Made by a program: the position numbers and the translations under genes. Of a stretch of DNA of 64,000 bases, positions 41,037 through 51,661 are shown piece after piece (position 1 is the first letter of the stretch; each line of letters opens with the position of its first letter). Origin of the DNA: Enchytraeus crypticus (lineage: Eukaryota; Annelida; Clitellata; Enchytraeida; Enchytraeidae); NCBI GenBank assembly GCA_905160935.1, contig CAJHZI010000517.1, positions 2,271,617-2,335,616 on the forward strand, given 5' to 3'. A model generated the notes under the pieces. The model saw nothing but the letters and a program-made list of their open reading frames with translations, did not search any database and was not told the origin of the DNA.

Positions 41037-44000
41037 ATGGTACCAGAAGTGGGGTATATTTGTCGGACGTGAGCTCCGTAGAGAGAGGTAGATTCCGGGA
41101 GGAAAACTACGGCGGAGTGTGTTCGGATTTGGGTTCTAGGAGATCAGACAGAGCGAAGACTGGAGATTACACTTCTCCCGAAGGATTGAAGTGGAAGAAT
41201 GACGGAGACGAAGTGCTCTTCCGGAAGTCCTGTGGATCTAGAATGGTCTGGGTGTCAGCGGACGCAGAAGCCGAGGGATGTGACGGAGATGGCTATAACT
41301 CCGGGAGAGGATCATATGAGACACAGACCACGACCACGGCGGGAGCGAGTTGGAATAATAGGGACGGAAGCGGTACAAGAGGAGATATCTATGAGGGAGG
41401 TAGAATTTGGAGACAGGGAAATGATACTGTCCTTCCTTGCGGTAAAGGTGAAGCCATCGGCGGGCATGAGTACGAATGTAGGGTAGCACGCCGTGGACAC
41501 GTAGAGAACGCGGAGATAGAACGTGGACAGATCGGCTGGACTCGGAACTGCACCGAAGAGAAACCTGCGGGAAGGAGAAACTCTCCTGATCCGCCTAACT
41601 GTCAGTATAATGCACCTACGAGCAGCGGGCGTGAGCGGCGATCGAGGGAACCTTCAAGGGAGTGGATATTCCCGAAGCGAGATAATCAGGTTTGGAGAAA
41701 TCATTCAATTCCGTGTACTGACTACATGGCATACCCTCAACGCGAAGAGGTGTTGATGCCACCTAGCCGCCGCACGGAGACTCTTTCCGGTAAGTGCAGG
41801 CATGGAGGTGGGTTGATGAAGACTTCTGATTATTTGTCACAGACTAGCAACCGGGCGGTGGGACACGCATCGGGCTGGAATCGATACGAGGAAGAATGGG
41901 ACAAACGCACGGGAGTACCGGTAGGCCCATCGTACAGCTATCGCCCCTCTCGGAGCTGGGGGTTCGACAGAGCGGAGGAACCTTATTGTGGAGGTCAATC
42001 AACATACAGCCGATACGCTGATCGAGAACATGGTCGGCGGGATATCGAGGACGATTACAGATCGTCGGTGATCGCTCGGAACCCAGCTAATAGCAGCTCG
42101 AGTTCGGTGAAGATTAATCGCTATGACGGTTCTTATCCGCTCAGGGTGTTTCTTAATCAGGTGGATTTGTGTGCTCAATATAATCAATGGAGCGAAAATG
42201 AGAAATTTATTCATCTGTCAATGTCTCTCGTCGGGTCAGCGGCATTGGTCCTGGCGGATGGAGGTTGCCCTTCTTGCTATGAGGAACTTGTTGACCGGCT
42301 AGAAGTAAGGTTTGGCGTCAGGGGTCAGCGAAGCATCTACCGGTCGGAGTTGACGGGTTTAAGAAGGACGGAGGGTCAGGATATTCGTGACGTGTACCTG
42401 GAGGTGCGGAGGTTATTACCCTTAGCTTATTTGGATCCGTGGTCCGAGACCGTGCAGTCGATAGCTGTAGATACTTTTATCGGAGCTCTCAACAATCCGC
42501 CACTTCAAGTGAAAATTAAGGACCATCGGCCCACTACCCTTACGAAGGCGTACGATATAGCGGAAGAGCTGGAAGCTAATCATCGTGCGGTATTTGGGAA
42601 CAAGAGCAAGAAGGTAGAAGAGTTCCATCGATACGACGGCCGCGTGCGGAGGGCGGAAGCCCCTGAAGAGTCGTTCACAAACGCATTCCGGAAGGTCGAG
42701 CGTAATACCATAACGTGTTTCAATTGCGGGCAGACTGGACATGTCCGAAAAAACTGTAACAGTAAAAAGGGGCAACCGAGGCTAGAGTCAAGGGAAAGAC
42801 ACGAAAAAGAACCGCGTCGAGAGCGAGTGACAGACGACAGAATGACATGTTACAACTGTCACGGGAGAGGTCACCGAGCTGCCTTATGCCCGTCGGCCCC
42901 TAACCGTGAAAGACTTGTAGCGGTTAGGAGAGATTTGAGAGAAGGGGGGACGGATGAGAAAAATACGGCGGAGCTTAACGGAAGAAGGTCTGGAGACGAG
43001 GACACCGAAGAGACAATAGTATATCGAAGGGCGACTATGACCGCGCACATGAAGAGATTTATTGTGGGGTATATCAACGGAAGGAAATCTGTCTTTCTGA
43101 TCGACACCGGAGCAGATTATTGTCTATTACCTGCGAAGTTGTGCGAGAATATGGCGACACGTCGTTGCGAGGAGAAGGTTTTGGCTGCCAACAAGACCAA
43201 ATTAGATGTGAGCGGGGAGGTTGATTTTGAACTGATAGTAAGCGGCAAGAAGACTACGGGAGTAGCCCTAGTCTCACCGTCCATAGATGAAGCTCTGTTA
43301 GGACAGGATTGGGTGAGTAGACATGTTACGAATTGGGATGTTAAGGGCAATGCTGTGGTAGTTGGGGGTAAGCGCATAATCCTTTGTAGTGGAGAACAGA
43401 GCGCTATTATGCGCGTGCAAGCAAAGGAAACCGCGACAGTAGCTCCGCATTCCGAAGCCATTATCCGAGCACAATTATGCGGGTGCCAGTTCGATCTAAC
43501 GCCAGGCGACCCAGTGATAGCAGAGGCCACAGAGTATCAGCCTGGAGTTCTAGTTGCGAGTACTTTATTGGAGACTTCTGCAGATATCGGGTACGTTCGT
43601 TTGATGAATTTAAATAAACATTCGGTTGTGATCAGGGGAGGAGAAGAAATAGCGCCCGTTGTACCGGTGAGAGAGGTATTTCATTTACCAGACATGGATT
43701 CTTCCGTACCCAATCTAGTGAGAACGATTCGAAATGATTCGGCAGCAGTGGTCGCGGAAGAAGTGGGAGGTCTTCCACCAAGTATCTCGATGATGATCGA
43801 AGGTGTAGAACTTAATGTTGGAGAAGTGGGAAAAGAGCTAATAATGCGACTGTTATCGGAGTACAAGGACATATTCTCTACGGGTCCGCTAGACCTGGGA
43901 ACAGCACGAGATGTAGAACATACCATTGAAACGAAAGATGCTAAACCATTCCGGCAACCTCTTCGAAGGCAACCCATCACGAAGCAACGAATAATTGATG

Positions 44001-47000
44001 AACAGGTCACTGAGATGATTCAGGCAGGAGTCGTGGAGCGCTGCTACAGCCCCTGGGCATCTAACGTGGTTTTGGTGACTACGAAGGACGGTAGTGCCCG
44101 TTTCTGTGTTGATTATAGGCATCTAAATGATCTTACCGTCAAGGATTCTTATCCACTACCGAGAATAGACGCCTGCCTTGACGCCCTAGCCGGGGCCAGG
44201 TTGTTTTCAACTTTCGATTTGAGGTCTGGATACCATCAGGTAAAGTTGAGCGAAGAGGACAGTGACAAAACAGCATTCATCACTCGAGCGGGATTGTTCA
44301 AATTCAGTAAAATGCCATTCGGGTTATGCAACGCTGGAGCTACCTTCCAAAGACTGAGGGCCGTAGTGATGGCTGGACTGAATTACCAGTGTTGCCTAGT
44401 GTATCTCGACGATATTGTGGTCTTCAGCGTAGATTTGGAGGAGCACCTGGATCGATTGAGAGCCGTGTTTTCTAGATTGAGGAAAGCCAACTTGAAGTTG
44501 AAACCGTCGAAGTGTCGGTTGCTTCGAAAAGAAACGCTCTTTCTTGGTCACGTGATATCCGAGCAGGGCATACATACGGACCCGCAGAAAATTGTCAGCG
44601 TGCAGACGTGGCCTGTACCGGCAGATGCGCATCAGTTGAGGGCTTTCCTCGGATTATGCGGATATTACCGCAGGTTTCTTAAGAATTTCTCAGAAATCGC
44701 TTCGCCACTGTACGAGCTCACCAGTGTCAAACGCAAAACGTTCTGTTGGAACGCGAATTGTCAGGAGTCATTCGAGTCTTTGAAAAATGGTCTGACTTCT
44801 GCTCCAATATTAGCAACTCCGACTGAAGAAGATCCTTTCGTGTTGGATACAGATGCATGCTTGACAGGAATTGGAGCAGTTTTGTCCCAGATTCAGCACG
44901 GGGACGAAAGGGTAATAGCATATGCGTCTAGAACACTCAGTCGGGCTGAACTTAACTATTGCGTTACCCGTTTGGAACTCCTTGCTGTAGTCTATTTCGT
45001 CAAGTATTTCCGACACTACCTACTGGGTAGGCGATTTCTGCTAAGAACGGACCATGCAGCATTAAAATGGCTTAGGAGAACTCCGGATCCCGTCGGACAG
45101 CAAGCTCGTTGGTTGGAACGGCTGGAGGAGTTCCAATTTGATGTCCACCACCGACCTGGTCGGCTACACGGTAATGCAGATGGGATGTCGCGGCGTCCAT
45201 GTTCCGGTTGCCCACACTATTATTCTGAGTCGCAAGATGGATACACAGAGTCTAGAGCCGGTGTACAAGAATTACCGACTGGAGTGTGCAACACTGGAAT
45301 TCCTGAAGTTGCGATTATCGGACAGGTTGTTCAAGATACGCGCGTTGAGGTTGATACTACTACCGAAACCGGTCTCACCCGAATTAAATCGTTAATCGAC
45401 CGAGGCGAAGAACCTACTGACATAGAGGTGAAACTTTGGGATTATGACTGCCAACGTGTGTGGCTACAGAGACCAAGTCTTGTAGTAAAAGAAGGTAGGC
45501 TGTATCGAAAGATAGACAGCGAATACGGCAGCGGACGACTACAGATTATCCCGCCGTTGCCTGAGAGGAAGGAAATACTGGCGGCAGCTCACGAGAAATG
45601 GGGAGGTGCGCACCTGGGAGTCAGGCGTACGGAATCGAAAATCAAAAAGAAGTTCTATGGGCCCGGGCTCAATACGCAAGTAAAGGAGTACATAAGCAGA
45701 TGTGAGAAGTGCGCCCGATACAGGAGAGGTAAGCCGCCGAGACAGGGTTTAATGCAGCCGATACTGTCTGAGGGCCCTTGGCAGATGATAGCAGTAGACG
45801 TGACCGGGCCGCACCCTAGATCGCGTAATGGATATATCTACATGGTCACAACCATGGATCTATTTACCAAGTATGGATGGGCTTTCGCGGTGAGAGATCA
45901 CGAAGCCAGCACGGTCGCCAGATGCTTGTTGGACAAACTTTTCAGTGTGTTTGGGTTACCGCAAAGGATGATGACCGATCAGGGCAGGGAGTTCGAGAGT
46001 AGGTTGATCAGCGATCTATGCAGCCTACTTGGGATCAAGAAACTCCGTACTACGCCTTATCAACCTCGAACCAACGGGTGTGTAGAAAGATGGCGCAGAA
46101 CCCTGAATGCTATGCTTGCAAAAACAATAAGTTCTTCTCAACGCGACTGGGACGAATGGCTACCATTCGTCTTGACGGCGTACAATTCGACAATAACTGA
46201 TACGACGGGCTATTCTCCTTTCTTCCTGATGTTTGGCAGAGATTACAGAGGTGCCCTGGAAATTGCCTATGGTAATACGCCAGATTCCGTCAAATACGAA
46301 ACTTATTCAGAGTTCGTAAAAAATAAGGCGGAGGGTATGAGAAAAGCGTATCGACAAGCTCACGAAGCGTTGGGACGTGCTGCGGCCGTGCGCAGGCGTG
46401 ACTATGATGGACACGTCAAGGTGCAAGAGTTTAAAGTAGGTCAGACAGTCTGGTACTTGAACCCGAGACGGTATAAGGGATTGTCCCCCAAGTGGCAGTC
46501 TAACTATGTCGGACCGTACGAAATTGTAAAGAAAATTAACGCGTTAAATTACGCAATAAGAGAGGTTAACAGAAGAAGAGTAATAGTTGTACATGTCGAT
46601 AAACTTAAAGTGGCGCAGGTTTGTCCTTCGGAGGAAGGGGAACTTCTGGGAACAGAAATAGAGGGCCCTACAGAAATGGGTAGACCAAGCGTTGAGAGCA
46701 CGTTTTCGGCAGTCCCGGCGGAATCCAGTCCCTCACGTGGTCCGGAATTACCAAGTAGCGCCGCAGCGATGGTTTCATCAGAGTTTAAATCTAATCTGCG
46801 ACCACGGCACGAGATTCGTAAGCCGCAACGATTTTATAGGATTAGGCGTAAAACTGTAAGCGATAAGCTTTCACTCGCTGTATCATTACGATATCACTAT
46901 CCTCGATCGCTTCGTCGTGACGTTTCCTTAAAGCAAGTAAAAAGATCGCGGAAAAGAGTGCGTCTTCTTTCGCTACGAGGGACTCAATCGAGACTCCGAC

Positions 47001-47020
47001 GTCGATCGCAAGCGGACTAG
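40694..47020 (+). CDS. gag-pol: Gag-Pol polyprotein of the LTR retrotransposon, one 2108-residue frame
   Basis: The start at 40694 lies inside the LTR. Residues 1-115 come from the LTR, and the frame crosses the primer site without interruption. Residues about 120-470 are a charged, low-complexity region. A gag-like helical domain spans about 486-625. Two CCHC zinc knuckles: C675-C688 (CFNCGQTGHVRKNC) and C719-C732 (CYNCHGRGHRAALC). Protease active site DTGAD at 804. RT: D1175 in FSTFDLRSGYHQV and YLDD at 1237-1240. RNase H starts at D1387 (TDACLTGIGAVL). Integrase: HHCC zinc finger (H1633, H1640, C1670, C1673), DD35E triad D1702, D1762, E1798, and a GPY/F module at 1940. All catalytic residues are present and there are no frameshifts, so it may be active. 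Gag and Pol sit in one frame with no visible frameshift or stop between them. Confidence 0.97.
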   Translation: MEDANVVWQQGSAPTPDSAESLNRLIDDPPSRGESRHSLPVSVTVGATRTLDPLSIYQGSVTPTERETFLAPEADAPRLLTSAAGPLDRATPLRPTAVTTQRPPIGDVGAAPHHNGTRSGVYLSDVSSVERGRFREENYGGVCSDLGSRRSDRAKTGDYTSPEGLKWKNDGDEVLFRKSCGSRMVWVSADAEAEGCDGDGYNSGRGSYETQTTTTAGASWNNRDGSGTRGDIYEGGRIWRQGNDTVLPCGKGEAIGGHEYECRVARRGHVENAEIERGQIGWTRNCTEEKPAGRRNSPDPPNCQYNAPTSSGRERRSREPSREWIFPKRDNQVWRNHSIPCTDYMAYPQREEVLMPPSRRTETLSGKCRHGGGLMKTSDYLSQTSNRAVGHASGWNRYEEEWDKRTGVPVGPSYSYRPSRSWGFDRAEEPYCGGQSTYSRYADREHGRRDIEDDYRSSVIARNPANSSSSSVKINRYDGSYPLRVFLNQVDLCAQYNQWSENEKFIHLSMSLVGSAALVLADGGCPSCYEELVDRLEVRFGVRGQRSIYRSELTGLRRTEGQDIRDVYLEVRRLLPLAYLDPWSETVQSIAVDTFIGALNNPPLQVKIKDHRPTTLTKAYDIAEELEANHRAVFGNKSKKVEEFHRYDGRVRRAEAPEESFTNAFRKVERNTITCFNCGQTGHVRKNCNSKKGQPRLESRERHEKEPRRERVTDDRMTCYNCHGRGHRAALCPSAPNRERLVAVRRDLREGGTDEKNTAELNGRRSGDEDTEETIVYRRATMTAHMKRFIVGYINGRKSVFLIDTGADYCLLPAKLCENMATRRCEEKVLAANKTKLDVSGEVDFELIVSGKKTTGVALVSPSIDEALLGQDWVSRHVTNWDVKGNAVVVGGKRIILCSGEQSAIMRVQAKETATVAPHSEAIIRAQLCGCQFDLTPGDPVIAEATEYQPGVLVASTLLETSADIGYVRLMNLNKHSVVIRGGEEIAPVVPVREVFHLPDMDSSVPNLVRTIRNDSAAVVAEEVGGLPPSISMMIEGVELNVGEVGKELIMRLLSEYKDIFSTGPLDLGTARDVEHTIETKDAKPFRQPLRRQPITKQRIIDEQVTEMIQAGVVERCYSPWASNVVLVTTKDGSARFCVDYRHLNDLTVKDSYPLPRIDACLDALAGARLFSTFDLRSGYHQVKLSEEDSDKTAFITRAGLFKFSKMPFGLCNAGATFQRLRAVVMAGLNYQCCLVYLDDIVVFSVDLEEHLDRLRAVFSRLRKANLKLKPSKCRLLRKETLFLGHVISEQGIHTDPQKIVSVQTWPVPADAHQLRAFLGLCGYYRRFLKNFSEIASPLYELTSVKRKTFCWNANCQESFESLKNGLTSAPILATPTEEDPFVLDTDACLTGIGAVLSQIQHGDERVIAYASRTLSRAELNYCVTRLELLAVVYFVKYFRHYLLGRRFLLRTDHAALKWLRRTPDPVGQQARWLERLEEFQFDVHHRPGRLHGNADGMSRRPCSGCPHYYSESQDGYTESRAGVQELPTGVCNTGIPEVAIIGQVVQDTRVEVDTTTETGLTRIKSLIDRGEEPTDIEVKLWDYDCQRVWLQRPSLVVKEGRLYRKIDSEYGSGRLQIIPPLPERKEILAAAHEKWGGAHLGVRRTESKIKKKFYGPGLNTQVKEYISRCEKCARYRRGKPPRQGLMQPILSEGPWQMIAVDVTGPHPRSRNGYIYMVTTMDLFTKYGWAFAVRDHEASTVARCLLDKLFSVFGLPQRMMTDQGREFESRLISDLCSLLGIKKLRTTPYQPRTNGCVERWRRTLNAMLAKTISSSQRDWDEWLPFVLTAYNSTITDTTGYSPFFLMFGRDYRGALEIAYGNTPDSVKYETYSEFVKNKAEGMRKAYRQAHEALGRAAAVRRRDYDGHVKVQEFKVGQTVWYLNPRRYKGLSPKWQSNYVGPYEIVKKINALNYAIREVNRRRVIVVHVDKLKVAQVCPSEEGELLGTEIEGPTEMGRPSVESTFSAVPAESSPSRGPELPSSAAAMVSSEFKSNLRPRHEIRKPQRFYRIRRKTVSDKLSLAVSLRYHYPRSLRRDVSLKQVKRSRKRVRLLSLRGTQSRLRRRSQAD
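41038..41054 (+). other. Primer binding site, tRNA-Leu-like
   Basis: TGGTACCAGAAGTGGGG starts 1 nt after the LTR end. It is complementary to the 3' end expected for an animal tRNA-Leu(UAA) (...CCCACTCCTGGTACCA) apart from one position that a U in the tRNA or G:U pairing would accommodate. It lies inside the gag frame. Confidence 0.75.
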
Positions 47021-47219
47021 CGGACCGCATCGCGTTAAGTTGCTAGAGTTAACGAAAGAAGGAGTTTTATAGTTAAATTGACGATTCTGAAATATATAAG
47101 CATTTTTTTTGTATTTTTAATTAAGTTCTCTACTGGTGTCGCGACCCCTGTAATGATTAAGGTCGAATGTGTCTATGTTCTAGGTTTATCACCAGGTTTC
47201 AGTAAGGCGATTCGAGGGC

Positions 47220-48872
47220 ATGATGTCGGGTGGCGGACAAGATGCATCTCCTCAAGATGATGGCCCCGAGTTCATCGAGCCGGTCGATATGGGCAGTAAC
47301 GATTGGCAGTATAAGTGCCGCTTGTGCCAGCAGATCAGAACTCGAGGCGAGAGCATGGCTGATCACTTGTGGCGACAGCACGAGATAAGGGCGAGGGTCG
47401 TCAGGCGCGCCAGGTCTCTGGCGGTCAAATGGGGGTTGGTGGCGATGTCGAACCACGATCCAGCTTTCAGGTCAGGAGTGATGCCTATCATAGAGAAGGC
47501 GGTCCCGCCTTCATACACTAGGGAACGCGGGAGGCGTCGACACACGGATTGGCCTCGTACAGCCCGGAAGGACAGAGGATATGTTTCACCTTCGACGCAT
47601 CGCTCTGAGACGGACCGCCGACCTAGAGGTTGTGGCGGTATGGATAATTCAGAAGCTCGCGGAAGAGGGGACATCAACCAAACACCTTCTTCTGAGGGTG
47701 TCTCTCGAAACAAGGAGGTGATTAAAGGCCGGAGGGACGAAGGTAAATGACAGAACGACAAAGTTGCCGGTCATCCGAATAACTCGAACAGCGAGGTTTG
47801 TAGAGGGGACGTTGAGGAACCGCCCAATAAGGTTCAACGAAGGGATAAGCCAAGGTCGACAGAGGTGATGAGAGAGACGGATGTTGCGGGCAGAGATAAG
47901 AACAAGCGAGATGCAGCTCAGCCGTCTACTTTGGGCTCGCACGTTTTAGGGAGGAATGCCCCGATTTCTACCTGTAGCGGTCGTCGAGCATCGACCTCCG
48001 TGGACATGTCGGTTGAAGATGAAGGTTTGGCTCCTGATCCTTCGCAGGCGCCTATAGGTGAAGCCTCTATTCCCGTGTCTGTCGCTCGAGATGTATCAAG
48101 AGAGATCCCTATGGAAAGTGATCCTCGAGTGTCTTCATCCTCCGAGATATTATTGGATTTGTCGGTCGCGGGGCCACGTACGGCACAGGGAGGAACGGAA
48201 GTACACGAAGGTGAACGAGAGGGAGACTTAGTAGGCTTAACTATGGACGACGTTGAAGCCGTGCTCGGAGTAACGATTCAGGAGTCGGGAGACGACGTGG
48301 AAACGCGGGCGCCTTACAAACGGATATCGACGCATTCGGAGCGATTAGAAGACTTCAATAGCAGGGATTCGACTCCTGAGCGGTGGGATTGTTCTCCTGT
48401 TAAAGCTGTAAAGCGCGTAGCAGCGGCTAGAGGGATTCTAGTACGTCACATGGAATTGGCAGAGACGGCATTCGACGAAGCGGACGCTTTAGACTTTCTA
48501 AAAGTCGCCCTTCCCGGTCTGCAGAGAAACCTGGCTGAGTTGGCCGCTCGTGAGGCCCTGCAAATTCGTGAGTCCGAACAGGCTTTGGAAAGAAAGTTCT
48601 TAGAGAAACTGACTCATGTTAGAAGCTCGGTTGACGAAACCTTCACGTTAAACCCGACGTCGTGGGATGGATCGTCCGTGGAGGAGAAACTGTTCCGTTC
48701 ATGTGCCACTGCAGATCACGGTGTCTTACGTTGGATGTTGGAGGACAGACTGCAGCTTCGCAGCAGAGATCGACGTCTCGTTGAGTCGGCCCTAGAGCAC
48801 CTGAAAGAGGCAAACAGCCTCATTGGACGCATGAGGTGCCTGCCTCCACCAACGTTGGAACCACAGGTGTAG
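47220..48872 (+). pseudogene. Third retrotransposon gene (zinc finger plus helical C-terminus), one in-frame UGA
   Basis: A frame from ATG 47220 is open to a UGA at 47748-47750 and then continues in the same frame, without further stops, to a TAG at 48870-48872 (about 550 codons in all). The first part has a C2H2-type finger (C33, C36, H49, H54; spacing C-x2-C-x12-H-x4-H). The middle is acidic and Ser/Thr-rich. The C-terminal ~170 residues are predicted helical (for example LQRNLAELAAREALQIRESE). There is no signal peptide or membrane segment, so it does not look like an envelope protein. The UGA may be a nonsense mutation or a readthrough signal (followed by C). It could be expressed from a spliced RNA: GTTTATCACCAG and GTTTCAG acceptor-like sequences lie just upstream. 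Function unknown. Confidence 0.75.
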
Positions 48873-48971
48873 GAGCAGCACCGTTTTCTCAACGCGACGC
48901 ACAGACAACGGCGAAGACGGAATCAGAAATCCCTAGTCTTTGGCATTTATCTTGTCGGCGTGTGCCGACGC

Positions 48972-48986
48972 TTGAGTGGGGGTATG
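48972..48986 (+). other. Polypurine tract
   Basis: TTGAGTGGGGGTATG lies immediately before the 3' LTR and is the expected plus-strand primer. Confidence 0.8.
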
Positions 48987-51554
48987 TGTAGGGATTTCTA
49001 GCTTCTTCGCACACGATTCGTGTAAAATGTAGTGGCATTGCCATTAGTTAAGATATTTCTTTGATTCGTTTTATAATTTGGACATTATTAAGCAGTGTGA
49101 GCTTGGCTGACTTTTTGCAGTCTATGGAGGCGTGGCCTATCACGCGTGAAATAAAAAGAAGCGACGCGCGGGAATCTGGGCAGTCCGATAAACAAGCGTG
49201 TGACTGTCGCGTGTGCTAATAGTGTTTCATTAATAGCGCGGTGTGCGGCTTCTTGCAGATAGAAGCGTATACGTATATATTAAGAGAGATATTACGATAC
49301 ATTAAGTGATATATTAAGAGCATCGTACGTGATGAGATAATAGTTATAGTTATAGAATCTGTAGTATAGATAATTATTAAGGGAAGTAAAGATAACGCTC
49401 GAGGAGCAGCCTTCGAGAACTACGAGGGACGTGTCGGTGAGAAACCCGACGAGAGATCACGGAAGGACAGGTCGGGCAGGAAGTAGGGAGTGCAGAGAAG
49501 CCATCAACGTCAGGTGAGGGTAAGTGTGATCCTTCATAGTAAGTACTATTGAGTAACTCGCAGGAGATCGTTGTGCTAACTAGGAACAAGGTCGTGAGGA
49601 GACAGGCTGGTCGAATACAGTATCTAATGCTCTCGAAATTTATTCTCTAGGACCGTAATAGTTCGTTTATGAGCACCTGCTTGCATACCAATTTCTTTAT
49701 TTCCTAAATAGACGTCAGAAGACCTGTTTCTGGACTCCGACGAGTGCGGCGAGTCCGGCGAGTGCGGCGGTCTACTGTTTCTGGACTCCGGCGAATACGG
49801 CGAGTCCGGCGAGTGCGGCGGTCTACGTTTTCTGGACTCCGGCGAGTACGGCGAGTCCGGCGAGTGCGGCGGTCAACTGTTTCTGGACTCCGGCGAGTAC
49901 GGCGAGTCCGGCGAGTGCGGCGGTCTACGTTTTCTGGACTCCGGCGAGTACGGCGAGTCCGGCGAGTGCGGCGGTCTACGTCAGAAGACCTGTTCCTGGA
50001 CTCCGGCGAGTGCGGCGAGTGCGGCGGTCTACAGTTTCTGGACTCCGACAAGTGCGGCGAGTCCGGCGAGTGCGGCGGTCTACATTAGAAGATCTGTGTC
50101 TGGGCTCCGGCGAGTGCGGCGAGTCCGGCGAGTGCGCGGTCTACATAGAAAATCTGTTTCTGGACCCTCCGGCGAGTCCGGCGAGTCGGCGCGTGGGGCG
50201 GTCACATGAGAAGATCTGTTTCTGTGACTCCGGCGAGTACGGGCAGTCCCGGCGAGTGCGCGGTCTACCTTAGAATAGCTGTTTCTTCCTGGCCTCCGCG
50301 GTGGGCGAGTGCGCGTCTATGTTTCTGGACTCCGGCTAATACGGAGAGTCCGGCGAGTGCGGCGGTCTACGTTTTCTGGACTCCGACGAGTGCGGCGAGT
50401 CCGGCGAGTGCGGCGGTCTACTGTTTCTGGACTCCGGCGAGTACGGCGAGTCCGGCGAGTGCGGCGGTCTACATTAGAAGATCTGTTTCTGGACTCCGGC
50501 GAGTGCGGCGAGTCCGGCGAGTGCGGCGGTCTACTGTTTCTGGACTCCGGCGAGTACGGCGAGTCCGGCGAGTGCGGCGGTCTACTGTTTCTGGACTCCG
50601 GCGAGTACGGCGAGTCCGGCGAGTGCGGCGGTCTACGTCAGAAGATCTGTTTCTGGACTCCGTCGAGTACGGCGAGTCCGGCGAGTGCGGCGGTCTACAT
50701 TAGAGATCTGTGTTTTCTGGACTCCGGCGAGTTGCGGCGATTGCGGCGTCGACTTTTCTGGACTCCGGCGAGTGCGGCGAGTCCGGCGAGTGCGGCGGTC
50801 TACTGTTTCTGGACTCCGGCGAGTGCGGCGAGTGCGGCGGTCTACTGTTTCTGGACTCCGGCGAGTGCGGCGAGTCCGGCGAGTGCGGCGGTCTACAGTT
50901 TCTGGACTCCGGCGAGTACGGCGAGTACGGCGAGTCCGGCGAGTGCGGCGGTCTCTCATTGATTCTCATTGATACGGACAATTACGCGATAGAGTTAAAT
51001 AAGAACCTAATTTGCGGGATAGGACTCGCTAAACAGTTATTTAGTTATGTGCAATAGAGTTCGTAGTTGACTCTGTTTTACACATATAATACTGATATAC
51101 GATTAATAATTCTGTTAATTTGACTGTTTTTGCCTGTGTTTGTCGTAATTACTTTGTTCTATAGATAAACGCGACTAGTACTTCCCATCTGGTAGTCAGC
51201 GACGGTATACAATGGAAGATGCTAACGTCGTATGGCAGCAAGACTCTGCACCAACCCCTGACAGTGCAGAGTCGCTCAATCGACTGATAGATGATCCGCC
51301 AAGTCGCGGTGAATCGCGACATTCTTTACCGGTCTCCGTGACAGTAGGTGCTACTAGGACACTCGATCCTCTCTCGATATATCAAGGGAGCGTTACTCCG
51401 ACAGAGCGAGAAACCTTTCTCGCGCCCGAGGCGGACGCCCCCCGCCTACTTACGTCGGCCGCCGGCCCTCTCGACAGAGCGGCGCCGTTGCGACCGACGG
51501 CGGTGACGACGCAGCGGCCGCCGATAGGCGACGTCGGCGCTGCGCCGCACCACA
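48987..51554 (+). repeat. 3' LTR (2568 bp)
   Basis: Same ends as the 5' LTR and about 540 bp longer, almost entirely because the minisatellite is longer. Differences in unique parts are few: single bases plus indels such as the ACTACGAGGGACGT segment near 49419. Confidence 0.95.
49711..50955 (+). repeat. GC-rich 51-bp minisatellite in the 3' LTR
   Basis: Same unit as in the 5' LTR, but about 1245 bp against 721 bp, with a degenerate stretch at 50100-50330. Confidence 0.95.
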
Positions 51555-51661
51555 AAGATCAACAAAGTATTATGAAGAATTATCTAATCAACAGCATCAG
51601 TGTTAAACGAGAATCTAAATTTTGTCTCGCAATACAAATAAATGTATTCGTACATGTCTGA
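51212..51661 (+). pseudogene. LTR-encoded gag start running into flanking DNA
   Basis: The 3' LTR repeats the gag start codon and first 114 codons, then reads by chance about 35 codons into host DNA before a stop. It has no independent function by content. It shows that each LTR, including any solo LTR, carries a translatable gag N-terminus. Confidence 0.85.

Larger units (their letters stand above)
39005..51554 (+). mobile_element. Ty3/Gypsy-type LTR retrotransposon, near-intact, 12.5 kb
   Basis: Two LTRs (39005-41036 and 48987-51554) begin TGTAGGG and end CCACA. The primer site follows 1 nt after the 5' LTR and a polypurine tract precedes the 3' LTR. A single gag-pol frame of 2108 codons is intact, with domain order gag-protease-RT-RNase H-integrase (Ty3/Gypsy order). 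A further gene lies between pol and the 3' LTR. Unique LTR parts differ only by scattered bases and short indels, so insertion is recent. It is markedly GC- and CpG-rich compared with its surroundings. It lies between the ARPC2 5' end and the PARG 3' end. A clean target-site duplication is not seen (AATATCA on the left, AAGATCA on the right). Confidence 0.97.

Noticed and set aside
41238..45016. Many antisense and shifted frames within gag-pol
   Set aside because: They are shadows of the 2108-codon sense frame.
39005..51554. GC-rich block as contamination or bacterial transfer
   Set aside because: It has complete LTR retrotransposon structure and lies between host genes; composition is explained by the element.
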